From Bacillota bacterium (GTDB lineage Bacteria > Bacillota > Clostridia > Oscillospirales > Acutalibacteraceae), in assembly GCA_023397245.1 (NCBI GenBank), contig JAEWUH010000016.1, positions 1-12,251 of the forward strand: a stretch of DNA of 12,251 nt, read 5' to 3'. Under the pieces are notes generated by a model. It was given only the letters and a program-made list of their open reading frames with translations. It had not been told where the DNA came from and made no database searches. A program made the position numbers and the translations under genes. Below, one piece after another: positions 1-5,993 of the stretch (positions within the stretch are counted from its first letter, which is position 1; each line of letters begins with the position of its first letter).

Positions 1-570
1 CTGAAAGATGATGCGTTTGTCTGCTTCCAGCTCGTTTTTCAGCATATCGCAGAACAAACAGGAATTCTTTTCCTCATAATACTCTTTTGCCGCGGAAGTT
101 TCAAGCTCCAGCTTTTTGGGCAGGAACGAATAGCCGTAAATCTGGCCGTGCGGATGCGGCATGGTAACGCCGACCATCTCCCCGCGGTTTTCAAAAATAA
201 ACACATACTTAATCTTTTCATCGGAGCTGATTACCTGAAAGCGCTCGCACCATAAATCCACAAGCTTCTTCATGTGTTCTTCGGAAAGCTCCGGCAGGGT
301 TACCGTGTGGCCGGGGGAATACAGGATTACCTCGCATTTGCCGTAGCTCGGTTTTGTCTTGAAAAAGTCGTTCGCAACGTCGTCCGGCTCGGGCGGATTC
401 TGGGAAAGAGCGGGGAAGTCGTTGTCGTACTCCATGACCTCATATTCGGGGACATTGCCGAAGCTGGGGCAGAACGGGCAGTAGTCCTTGGGCATCTGCG
501 GGCGTCCCTGACGGTTCGACGCGATCATGATCCAATCTTTAATTAACGGGTGCCATCTTAATTCAGCCAA
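1..570 (-). CDS. galT: Galactose-1-phosphate uridylyltransferase (GalT), N-terminal 190 residues, cut by the window edge
   Basis: Transfers UMP between UDP-glucose and galactose-1-phosphate in the cytoplasmic Leloir pathway. My minus-strand reading starts at a TTG (570) 8 nt after an AGGAGGA ribosome site (about 578-584) and runs open to the left edge. It begins LAELRWHPLIKDWIMIASNR. Visible are a Cys pair (CPFC, residues 31-34), likely a zinc site, and the HIT-superfamily catalytic signature HPHGQIYGY at residues 139-147. By homology to the E. coli enzyme the second His (141) is the uridylylated nucleophile. A second CLFC pair sits at 171-174. It lies 27 nt downstream of galK on the same strand, so one mRNA is likely. 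The C-terminal part is outside the window. The identification is firm; the TTG start is well supported by the ribosome site. Confidence 0.95.
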   Translation of the reverse strand, partial: MAELRWHPLIKDWIMIASNRQGRPQMPKDYCPFCPSFGNVPEYEVMEYDNDFPALSQNPPEPDDVANDFFKTKPSYGKCEVILYSPGHTVTLPELSEEHMKKLVDLWCERFQVISSDEKIKYVFIFENRGEMVGVTMPHPHGQIYGYSFLPKKLELETSAAKEYYEEKNSCLFCDMLKNELEADKRIIFQ

Positions 571-597
571 TTTTATATCCTCCTGATAAACTGTACA

Positions 598-1884
598 TTA
601 TAATATCTTTACGCCGCCGACCGGACGGATGGAGAGGGAATGGCAGCTGCCTTTCCCGAGAACACTTTCCATTTGGGCGGTGAATTCCTCAAGCTGCGCA
701 ACAGGGACAAAGGCCTGCACGGTTCCGGCAAACCCGCCGCCGTGCACGCGCCACGCGCCGCCCGTTTCCCCCAGAAGCTTCTGGCAGAGCGCAAGCGCAA
801 GGGAAACGCCCTGCTGCTGCACGTGGGTGGGCGAAAACACATTCTGCAGATACATATAGGACGAATAACCGCTTTCCACGATCAGCTTTTTAAACTCGTC
901 GAACCGGTTTGCCTTTAAAGCGGCGACCTCTTTCAGGACGCGCGCGTTGTCTGAAAAATAGTGAATTGCGCGCAGGACGCTGCGGTCCCCGACCTTCTGG
1001 CGCAGCTCCGCAATTTGGGAAAAGAAGGTTTCTTCCTCTACCTGTGAGAGCACTTCCTTACCGAAGAACTGCGCGACCTCTTTCATTTCCGCGGGGATCG
1101 CGGCGTAATCCGGGGTCAGGTCGGCGTGGCTGCCGCGTGTGTCAATGATGCAGAGCGCGTACCCGCACTTTGCGAAGTTGAATCCGACCTGTTCCACCTT
1201 AGGCTTCTCCGCGTCCCTGAAATCGATGGTTACAAAGCCGCCCACGGAGCTTGCCGTCTGATCCATAAGGCCGCACGGCTTGCCGAAATAGTTGTTTTCT
1301 GCATACTGCCCGATCTGGGCGATTTTTACCGCGCTTTCCTTTGCGCCGCAGAACAGGTCGTTTACGATCGTGCCGACCAGCACTTCAAAGGCGGCCGAGG
1401 AGGAAAGCCCGGAGCCGCTGAGCACATTGGACGTGGTATATGCGTCGAAGCCGCCCATCTTATAACCGAGCTGGGAGAACTTCGAGAGAATTCCGCGGAT
1501 GAGCGAAAGCGAAGAATTGCGCTCATCTGGTTTGGCCGCCAAATCATCGGCGTTCAGGGTATCCATGCTGTACCCTTCGGATTTGATATTGACCGTACGA
1601 CTCGCGGAGAGGGAAACCACGGCGATAACGTCAAGGTTTACGCTTGCGGCGAGCACGCGGCCGCCCTGATGGTCGGTATGGTTCCCGCCGACCTCCGTTC
1701 TGCCCGGCGCGCTGAAAATACTGATTTCGCGGTCGGTGCCGTAGAGCCCCTCAAAGGCCTCCACCGCCCGGATCAGCCTTCTGCGGTAAAACGCGACCTT
1801 CTTGAAATCGCAGACATAAATGTAGGCCAGGTTCTGGTCATACTTCCCCTGCGCAAGGAATTCCTTTACTTTGGATGACAGCAT
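598..1884 (-). CDS. galK: Galactokinase
   Basis: Phosphorylates galactose at C1 with ATP, the first committed step of the Leloir pathway. The 428-aa protein carries the GHMP-kinase signatures in order. The galactokinase motif APGRTEVGGNHTDHQGG is at 59-75, where families usually have GRTNLIGEHTDYNGG. The ATP-loop GSGLSSSAAFEVL is at 157-169, CGLMDQTAS at 204-212 (Asp208 matches the catalytic base of the family), and the C-terminal motif RVHGGGFAGTVQAFVP at 379-394. It is somewhat longer than the usual 385-400 aa because of about 30 extra N-terminal residues. ATG at 1884 follows CGGAGGT at about 9 nt. galT is 27 nt downstream, giving a galK-galT operon. The serpin gene diverges upstream across an AT-rich 190-nt gap. 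Confidence 0.97.
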   Translation of the reverse strand: MLSSKVKEFLAQGKYDQNLAYIYVCDFKKVAFYRRRLIRAVEAFEGLYGTDREISIFSAPGRTEVGGNHTDHQGGRVLAASVNLDVIAVVSLSASRTVNIKSEGYSMDTLNADDLAAKPDERNSSLSLIRGILSKFSQLGYKMGGFDAYTTSNVLSGSGLSSSAAFEVLVGTIVNDLFCGAKESAVKIAQIGQYAENNYFGKPCGLMDQTASSVGGFVTIDFRDAEKPKVEQVGFNFAKCGYALCIIDTRGSHADLTPDYAAIPAEMKEVAQFFGKEVLSQVEEETFFSQIAELRQKVGDRSVLRAIHYFSDNARVLKEVAALKANRFDEFKKLIVESGYSSYMYLQNVFSPTHVQQQGVSLALALCQKLLGETGGAWRVHGGGFAGTVQAFVPVAQLEEFTAQMESVLGKGSCHSLSIRPVGGVKIL

Positions 1885-2074
1885 AGGCTTACCTCCGTTT
1901 TTATATAAACTTCCATGTACTTTCTAATGAATATTTTATTCCTTGTTTCTTGATTATACAATGATAAAATTATTCAAATATATAGAAAATTGTTGCAAGG
2001 TATCTTTCTTGAAAATTATATATTTTTATATTATAATTACACAGTAGGAATAATAATGGTCAGGAGGCTATTTT
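1885..2074. promoter_or_regulatory. Divergent AT-rich promoter region between galK and the serpin gene
   Basis: A gene-free 190 nt stretch, very AT-rich. For the serpin a good sigma-A promoter is visible on the plus strand: TTGAAA (2009-2014), 17-nt spacer, TATAAT (2032-2037), then ribosome site AGGAGG (2062-2067). For galK the minus strand has TATAAT (plus 1953-1958) but no matching -35 box at normal spacing, so that call is weak. I see no clear operator palindrome. Confidence 0.65.
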
Positions 2075-3325
2075 ATGAAAAATTTGAAATTCGTTCTGGC
2101 ATTGCTTCTAACGGCAGTGATTCCATTTCTTCCTGCTGACCGGGTATTTGCAGCACAAAATACCGGTGCAGTCGATTTGATGAACGGTGTGAAAGGCGGG
2201 CAGATAAAAGCAAGCAGTACGGTCAGTGAAGAATTTGTCCGCACGACCGCAGATTTTTCCGTTTCCCTCTTTCAAAAATCGGTGGCCAAAAGAGAAAATG
2301 CGTTGATATCTCCCGTTTCAGCCTGCTTGGCCCTTGGCATGACGGCAAACGGCGCTTCCGGCAATACGCTCAACCAGTTTCAAAATTTGCTCGGAAAAGG
2401 ATTGACGCAGGATCAGCTTAATCAGAATTATTTGAATATGACGAATCAGCTGAATTTCGTCAAAGACGGGAAACTGCTGATTGCAAATTCCATATGGTAT
2501 CGGGACAAGAATCTCAGCATTAAGAAAAGCTTTCTCCAAAATAACGCCGATTATTTCAGGGCAGGCTTGTTCCGGCTCAATTTCAGCAGCCCGAATACAG
2601 CCGGTCAGATAAACGGCTGGGTAAAAGAGCACACCGGCGGAAAAATTGATAAAATGGTAGGTAAAATTGACGGCCTTACCATGATGTACCTGATCAACGC
2701 GCTGTATTTTGAAGACAACTGGATCGCTCCCTACTCATCCAGCCAGAAGGGAAGTTTCCAGACGAAAAAAGGCGCTGTGACAGCGAATTACCTGAGTTCT
2801 TCCGAATATTATATCCACGACGCCAACTCCGATGGAATGCTCAAATATTTCAAAGATAAACGTTTTGCCTTTGCGGCGGTATTGCCCAAAGCAGGCGTAA
2901 GCACGGAAAGCTATATCGGCAAAATGTCGGGCGCACAGTTCCTGAAGCTGATGAGTTCCGCGGGACGCGAGTTTGCAGATTGTGAGCTTCCGAAGTTCCG
3001 CTATGATTTTCAGGTGGAATTTAACAGTCCTTTAAAAGCACTCGGCCTTACGAACGCGTTTGACAAAAACCGCGCCGATTTCAGCAGAATGGGAACTGCG
3101 CTGCCCGGAAAGCTCTATATCGGCGACGTGCAGCAGAAAACATTCATTCAGGTGGATGAAGCGGGAGTAAAAGCCGGGGCCGCAACCAAAGTGGAAATCA
3201 TGTGCGGAAGCACCGGGCCGCTGCCGAAAAAGGTTGTCTTCAACCGCCCGTTTGTCTACGCGATTATCGACACACAGACCAAACTTCCGGTTTTCCTCGG
3301 AATAGTCGGCAATCCGGCAATATAA
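2075..3325 (+). CDS. Secreted serpin (serine protease inhibitor family)
   Basis: A 416-aa protein of normal serpin length plus an export signal. Residues 1-27 look like a Sec signal peptide (basic start, hydrophobic core, VFAA cleavage region). The serpin fold follows from about residue 55: NALISPVSACLALGMTANGASGNTL (75-99), NALYFEDNW (208-216), the hinge/breach VDEAGVKAGAATKVEIM (360-376) and the C-terminal FNRPFVYAIIDTQTKLPVFLGIVGNP (389-414). The hinge keeps Glu (362), Gly (364) and small residues (367-370), as in inhibitory serpins that insert their loop. By simple alignment the scissile bond would fall around Met376-Cys377-Gly378-Ser379, but this is uncertain. It is probably released or held outside the cell and traps proteases there, as known for some gut and fibre-degrading clostridia. 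ATG follows AGGAGG by 7 nt; a terminator ends the unit. Confidence 0.93.
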   Translation: MKNLKFVLALLLTAVIPFLPADRVFAAQNTGAVDLMNGVKGGQIKASSTVSEEFVRTTADFSVSLFQKSVAKRENALISPVSACLALGMTANGASGNTLNQFQNLLGKGLTQDQLNQNYLNMTNQLNFVKDGKLLIANSIWYRDKNLSIKKSFLQNNADYFRAGLFRLNFSSPNTAGQINGWVKEHTGGKIDKMVGKIDGLTMMYLINALYFEDNWIAPYSSSQKGSFQTKKGAVTANYLSSSEYYIHDANSDGMLKYFKDKRFAFAAVLPKAGVSTESYIGKMSGAQFLKLMSSAGREFADCELPKFRYDFQVEFNSPLKALGLTNAFDKNRADFSRMGTALPGKLYIGDVQQKTFIQVDEAGVKAGAATKVEIMCGSTGPLPKKVVFNRPFVYAIIDTQTKLPVFLGIVGNPAI

Positions 3326-3364
3326 AAATGCACCCTATGACATCCGGGTCTTGTGTTATCGCTC

Positions 3365-3397
3365 AAAAGCAAGTTGGTTTACCGGCTTGCTTTTTTC
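3365..3397 (+). terminator. Rho-independent terminator after the serpin gene
   Basis: Stem GCAAGTTGG/CCGGCTTGC with a TTTA loop and two G-T pairs, extended by A-T pairs (AAAA/TTTT) and ending in a run of six T. It lies 40 nt after the serpin stop. Confidence 0.85.
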
Positions 3398-3444
3398 TTA
3401 TATGCGAAGTAGAATGGAGCTATTAAACAGAAGGAGAATGAAGA

Positions 3445-3696
3445 ATGCTTGATTACCGATTTGACACCCAGTTATTAATCGAGGGGCATGGCCTTTCAGA
3501 GGATACAATCAACGAATATTTTACCAAAAATTTTGAAGGCGACTGCCTGCTTGCCGTCGGCGACGAAGATTTGATCAAGATTCATTTTCACACCAATACA
3601 CCCTGGAAGGTGTTGGAGTACTGCGCCTCTCTGGGAGATATTTTCGACATCGTCGTAGAAAACATGGAGCGCCAGGAGAACGGGTTGCAGGGGTGA
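3445..3696 (+). CDS. Small stand-alone FakA/YloV (DAK2-fusion) C-terminal-like protein
   Basis: An 83-aa protein starting YRFDTQLLIEGHGLSEDTI and containing GDEDLIKIHFHTNTPWKVLEY and, near the end, IFDIVVENMERQ. This is the pattern of one module of fatty-acid kinase subunit FakA (YloV), normally about 550 aa: there the KVHVHT-like stretch supplies metal-binding histidines, here H-F-H in IKIHFHTN. Small proteins with only this module are annotated in clostridia as 'kinase to dihydroxyacetone kinase'. No kinase (DAK2) domain is present, so it cannot be a full kinase by itself; its role is unknown. ATG follows AGAAGGAGAA. It sits alone between the serpin terminator and the tRNA promoter and belongs to the host. 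It could be a gene remnant, but the clean start, ribosome site and stop argue for a real gene. Confidence 0.75.
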   Translation: MLDYRFDTQLLIEGHGLSEDTINEYFTKNFEGDCLLAVGDEDLIKIHFHTNTPWKVLEYCASLGDIFDIVVENMERQENGLQG

Positions 3697-3725
3697 AGAA
3701 AAACCGGTAACCCCGCCGTTTCCGG

Positions 3726-3753
3726 TTGACTTCCCATATTATTGTGTTATAAT
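3726..3753 (+). promoter_or_regulatory. Promoter of the tRNA-Arg gene (left, probably native host copy)
   Basis: TTGACT (3726-3731), 16-nt spacer, TATAAT (3748-3753), about 15 nt before the tRNA 5' half. The 14-nt stretch TTCCGGTTGACTTC around the -35 box is repeated exactly at the right end of the prophage. Confidence 0.8.
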
Positions 3754-3764
3754 AGTATGGTTAA

Positions 3765-3808
3765 ATACCCGCCCGTGGCGAAGCTGGATATCGCAGCAGA
3801 TTCCGATT
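3765..3808 (+). repeat. attL: 44-bp direct repeat containing the 5' half of tRNA-Arg(CCG)
   Basis: Identical to 12208-12251. From 3769 it folds as the 5' half of a tRNA: acceptor strand CCGCCCG, T8, D-arm GCGA...TCGC with the AAGCTGGATA loop, anticodon strand GCAGA, loop TTCCGAT, i.e. anticodon CCG. Identity stops at tRNA position 39. What follows (TATGTGC...) cannot form the anticodon or T arms, so this copy is truncated. I infer that it is the host's original 5' half with its own promoter, cut off by integration. Confidence 0.88.
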
Positions 3809-3818
3809 TATGTGCTAT

Positions 3819-3851
3819 AAAAGCAAGTGGTTTTTCCACTTGCTTTTTTTG
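3819..3851 (+). terminator. Strong terminator just inside the left prophage end
   Basis: Perfect stem AAAAGCAAGTGG/CCACTTGCTTTT with a TTTTT loop and T run, starting 11 nt after the tRNA repeat. It should stop transcription from the tRNA promoter at 3726 after roughly 90 nt and so insulate the phage genes. Confidence 0.9.
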
Positions 3852-3902
3852 TTTATCGGAAGTAAAATAATGTCATAATATGAAATATAAGGGGCTGCTG
3901 TT

Positions 3903-4490
3903 ATGGGTGCGTATGGATCGCCGGAATTGCCGCCGAATAAATCAAATAATAATTACGGCTACGGTTATCATTATCAGAAGCCAAAGGGTGAAACAGGCGG
4001 CTGTTTAAAAAACGGACTTATTGCGGTAGGGCTGCTTTTGGTGTTTTTCGTAGTGTTTGGGCTGGCAAGTTCTATGATTAACAGTGGTTCTCCTCGTGTG
4101 AATAATAGCGCTGTTCAAGCTGTGGCTTCTGTTCCTGCATATTCGCAGCCTGTCTATATCCCGCCCGTTCCGGCTTCTTCTGCCCCGGCTGCTCCGGTTG
4201 TGGTCGATGATTCAACGGACTTTTTGCAAGCCTGGTCTAAAGCGGCTGTACTAAAGGCTTTAATATATCCCGATACTGCCAAATTTTCTGACAATCCGTC
4301 TGATTGGAAAATTGTTCGTGACGGTAATATCTGCGAAATAAATTCTGTTGTTGTAGCACGGGGTAAAGAATCTAAAGAGGTTTCTCAAGCACCATTTGTG
4401 GTGCGACTTACTTTCAATGAATTAGATGCGCAGATTATTTATATTTCAATCGGCGGGCGCGTTTCTTATGATAAGTCCAAGGTAAAGTAA
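3903..4490 (+). CDS. Unknown membrane-anchored protein at the prophage left end
   Basis: 195 aa, not recognised with certainty. Layout: a Tyr/Asn-rich cytoplasmic tail (1-30), one transmembrane helix (about 36-58, NGLIAVGLLLVFFVVFGLASSMI), a Pro/Ala/Ser-rich linker (65-103) and a C-terminal soluble domain (105-195). The segment AVLKALIYPDTAKFSDNPSDWKIVRDGNICEI resembles a small extracellular domain often found behind a single helix in Firmicutes proteins (pattern 'LkyPsTAkFp...'). By topology the domain would face outside. It follows AAGGGG at 7 nt, stands alone between two terminators, and points away from the tRNA end. Such a place suits a lysogenic-conversion or superinfection-exclusion gene; this is only inference. 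Confidence 0.7.
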   Translation: MGAYGSPELPPNKSNNNYGYGYHYQKPKGETGGCLKNGLIAVGLLLVFFVVFGLASSMINSGSPRVNNSAVQAVASVPAYSQPVYIPPVPASSAPAAPVVVDDSTDFLQAWSKAAVLKALIYPDTAKFSDNPSDWKIVRDGNICEINSVVVARGKESKEVSQAPFVVRLTFNELDAQIIYISIGGRVSYDKSKVK

Positions 4491-4519
4491 AAGGCCGGGG
4501 CATCATAGCTCCGGCTTTT
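4489..4519. terminator. Bidirectional terminator between convergent genes
   Basis: AAAAGGCCGGGGC / GCTCCGGCTTTT hairpin (one bulged G, one G-T pair) with A run on one side and T run on the other. It starts at the stop codon of the membrane-protein gene and overlaps the last codons of the minus-strand repressor gene. Confidence 0.75.
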
Positions 4520-4685
4520 CCATGTCCTGTTTTATGAGGTTGTTAATATACCCTTGTAGGCTCATGCCGTGTTTTTCGGCATGGGCTTTTATTTTGTCTT
4601 TTTCTCCATTTTTTACCCTTAGACGGATATCTTCATATGCTTTTGCGTTGTATTTATCCTTTGCTTTTGTGGCTGCTTTTTGCAT
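4503..4685 (-). CDS. Ribbon-helix-helix (Arc/CopG-like) repressor
   Basis: 60 aa starting at ATG 4685, placed by AAGGAG about 9 nt upstream; the same frame extends further upstream without a ribosome site. A basic N-terminus, a strand-like stretch EDIRLRVK (18-25), helix GEKDKIKAHAEKHG (27-40) and helix MSLQGYINNLIKQDME (41-56) give the ribbon-helix-helix layout, in which two chains form the DNA-binding sheet. Upstream lie three copies of TGGTACCAGTAT, one inside the likely promoter of this gene and one inside the diverging promoter. It is therefore likely an autoregulated repressor that also shuts off the operon starting at 4868. The family is fairly sure; operator binding is inferred from the layout. 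Confidence 0.85.
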   Translation of the reverse strand: MQKAATKAKDKYNAKAYEDIRLRVKNGEKDKIKAHAEKHGMSLQGYINNLIKQDMEKPEL

Positions 4686-4727
4686 GGTATCAACTCCTTT
4701 GCTGTCATTATAGCACCTGCAGAAATG

Positions 4728-4812
4728 TGGTACCAGTATAATTATATACAAAATGGTACCAGTATGTTCAGTCAATCTGTCAATAGACATAGTGGTACCA
4801 GTATAGTATAAT
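4728..4812. promoter_or_regulatory. RHH operator array with divergent promoters
   Basis: Three exact copies of TGGTACCAGTAT at 4728-4739, 4754-4765 and 4793-4804, with palindromic core TGGTACCA. Plus-strand promoter: TAGACA (4784-4789), 17 nt, TATAAT (4807-4812), with the third operator wholly in the spacer. Minus-strand promoter: TGAACA (plus 4765-4770), 18 nt, TATAAT (plus 4741-4746), with the second operator in or touching its spacer and the first at the start of transcription. A bound repressor would block both promoters. Confidence 0.8.
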
Positions 4813-4838
4813 AATATCAGAAGTTAAGGAAAGACGGG

Positions 4839-4853
4839 CGGTGGCCGACACCG
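4839..4853 (+). other. Small hairpin directly before a ribosome site
   Basis: CGGTG/CACCG with loop GCCGA, immediately followed by GAAAGGGG, the ribosome site of the gene at 4868. Confidence 0.45.
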
Positions 4854-4867
4854 AAAGGGGATTGAAA

Positions 4868-5053
4868 ATGAAATATTACATTGGTTATTTTAACAAGCCT
4901 TGGAATATGGATGAGTTTACGGTTATCTGCGCCACACCAAATATATACGCCGCTCAATTCATCTTGAGCCAATATCAAAAATCCGCAAGTGATGAAGACC
5001 TTTATGTGATGCTTTCAGCGGCGGAAATCATGAACAAAAGATTGGTATTCTAA
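4868..5053 (+). CDS. Small unknown protein, first gene of the RHH-controlled operon
   Basis: 61 aa (MKYYIGYFNKPWNMDEFTVI...), not recognised. It looks soluble, with an aromatic N-terminus and a C-terminal half that could be helical (AAQFILSQYQKSASDEDLYVMLSAAEIMNKR). I chose ATG 4868 because AAAGGGG lies 7 nt before it. A GTG at 4841 in the same frame would put the hairpin and ribosome site inside the gene and is less likely. It is the first gene after the RHH-operator promoter. No membrane helix, no cysteine motif. Confidence 0.7.
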   Translation: MKYYIGYFNKPWNMDEFTVICATPNIYAAQFILSQYQKSASDEDLYVMLSAAEIMNKRLVF

Positions 5054-5069
5054 ATTTATAATGATGCCG

Positions 5070-5093
5070 AGCCGGAGCGGTTTTACTCCGGCT
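5070..5093 (+). other. Hairpin directly before a ribosome site
   Basis: AGCCGGAG/CTCCGGCT, 8 perfect pairs, 8-nt loop CGGTTTTA, no T run, so not a terminator. It ends 1 nt before GAAAGGGG, the ribosome site of the gene at 5109. Confidence 0.6.
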
Positions 5094-5108
5094 GAAAGGG
5101 GCTTTGAA

Positions 5109-5363
5109 ATGGCGAAAATTACTAAAAGCAGTGTAACCGATGAATTGATTCGTGGAGCTAAATTATGGCTTGCTGAAAGTAAAAAAATGGATGAGGAAAA
5201 GAAGAAGTATAAAGTGACCGATTACCGTTATCAGAATCGCGAGGATGATGCACTTAGGTATCGTTCTATGAGCCAAGCGTTATATTTATGTGGTAAACAT
5301 TTAGGGGTTGTTTTCCCGGACGAAATTGAAACTACCTTTAAGGTATCTACGGCGGCTGAATAA
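5109..5363 (+). CDS. Small charged unknown protein
   Basis: 84 aa, not recognised: MAKITKSSVTDELIRGAKLW..., with a Lys/Glu-rich helical stretch ESKKMDEEKKKYK (28-40) and a second helical part DDALRYRSMSQALYLCGKHLG. No membrane segment. ATG 5109 is chosen because GAAAGGGG precedes it at 7-8 nt. An upstream in-frame ATG (5061) would cover the hairpin and has no ribosome site. It is the second gene of the RHH-controlled operon; its stop is 21 nt before the SprT-like gene and lies in a hairpin there. Confidence 0.7.
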   Translation: MAKITKSSVTDELIRGAKLWLAESKKMDEEKKKYKVTDYRYQNREDDALRYRSMSQALYLCGKHLGVVFPDEIETTFKVSTAAE

Positions 5364-5369
5364 GCCGCC
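5351..5369 (+). other. Hairpin overlapping a stop codon and abutting a ribosome site
   Basis: GGCGGCT/AGCCGCC with loop GAATA. It contains the stop codon of the 5109 gene (5361-5363) and is followed 2 nt later by AAGGAGG for the SprT-like gene. Confidence 0.6.
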
Positions 5370-5384
5370 AAGGAGGGTATAGAA

Positions 5385-5993
5385 ATGATCGAAAATTCCA
5401 AAAATGTTCTGTTTCTTGAAAAGGTTTGGAATGTCCTCAATAAAGAATATTTTGAAAGTGCACTTTCAAAACCAGTTATAACAATTCAAAGCAGCCCTAA
5501 GACATTTGGTCATTTTACTTGCGACAAGGTATGGAATCAAGGCAAGACTAGCCAATATGAAATTAATATTTCGGCTGAATACCTAAACCGTAGTTTTGAA
5601 TATATCTGTGCGACTATGATTCATGAAATGGTGCACGAATATTGTGCCGAAAACGGGATACAGGATACGAGTCGTAACAACGTATACCACAACAAAAAAT
5701 TCAAGGAAGAAGCAGAAAAGCGTGACCTGGTTATCACGTACGATAAGAAAATCGGTTGGAGTGTTACCGAGCCTACAGACAAGCTTAAAGCCTCAATAAA
5801 AAAATATTTTTCAGAAAAAGAACTGTCCGGCTATCGCCAACATTTTGAAAGTGCACTTATAAAAAAGAAAAGCAGCACCCGAAAATATGTGTGTCCTTGC
5901 TGCGGAATGTCTGTCCGTGCTACAAAGGCCGTAAATATTCGGTGCAATGATTGCGATGAAATGATGGTTTGTGAAAATAGGGATGAAGATTAA
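5385..5993 (+). CDS. SprT-like zinc metalloprotease-family protein
   Basis: 202 aa. An N-terminal SprT-like domain carries the zinc motif HEMVH (His80, Glu81, His84) inside ATMIHEMVHEYC, with a probable third ligand His102 in VYHNKKF. A C-terminal zinc ribbon uses Cys170/172/173 and Cys187/190 (CPCC...RCNDC). This matches the SprT family, related to the protease core of eukaryotic Spartan, which digests proteins cross-linked to DNA. Bacterial and phage members are poorly understood. ATG 5385 follows AAGGAGGG. It is the last gene of the RHH-controlled operon. In a phage that replicates through a covalent Rep-DNA intermediate, an activity on DNA-bound proteins would be a reasonable job, but this is speculation. 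Confidence 0.88.
   Translation: MIENSKNVLFLEKVWNVLNKEYFESALSKPVITIQSSPKTFGHFTCDKVWNQGKTSQYEINISAEYLNRSFEYICATMIHEMVHEYCAENGIQDTSRNNVYHNKKFKEEAEKRDLVITYDKKIGWSVTEPTDKLKASIKKYFSEKELSGYRQHFESALIKKKSSTRKYVCPCCGMSVRATKAVNIRCNDCDEMMVCENRDED

Noticed and set aside
274..546. 90-codon plus-strand frame
   Set aside because: Antisense to the N-terminal part of galT, without a ribosome site.
1126..1878. Open frame of 250 codons on the plus strand
   Set aside because: It is fully antisense to galK, whose motifs, start and ribosome site are clear. GC-rich codon bias leaves the opposite strand open.
3765..3851. Complete tRNA gene at the left end
   Set aside because: The 3' side lacks the anticodon-stem partner, T arm and acceptor partner.
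4686..4790. N-terminal extension of the RHH repressor
   Set aside because: It would cover the operators and promoters, and the ribosome site points to the ATG at 4685.
4728..4804. Three short repeats considered as a CRISPR array or replication iterons
   Set aside because: Repeats are 12 nt, palindromic, unevenly spaced and lie in promoter spacers; operators fit better, although an iteron role cannot be fully excluded.
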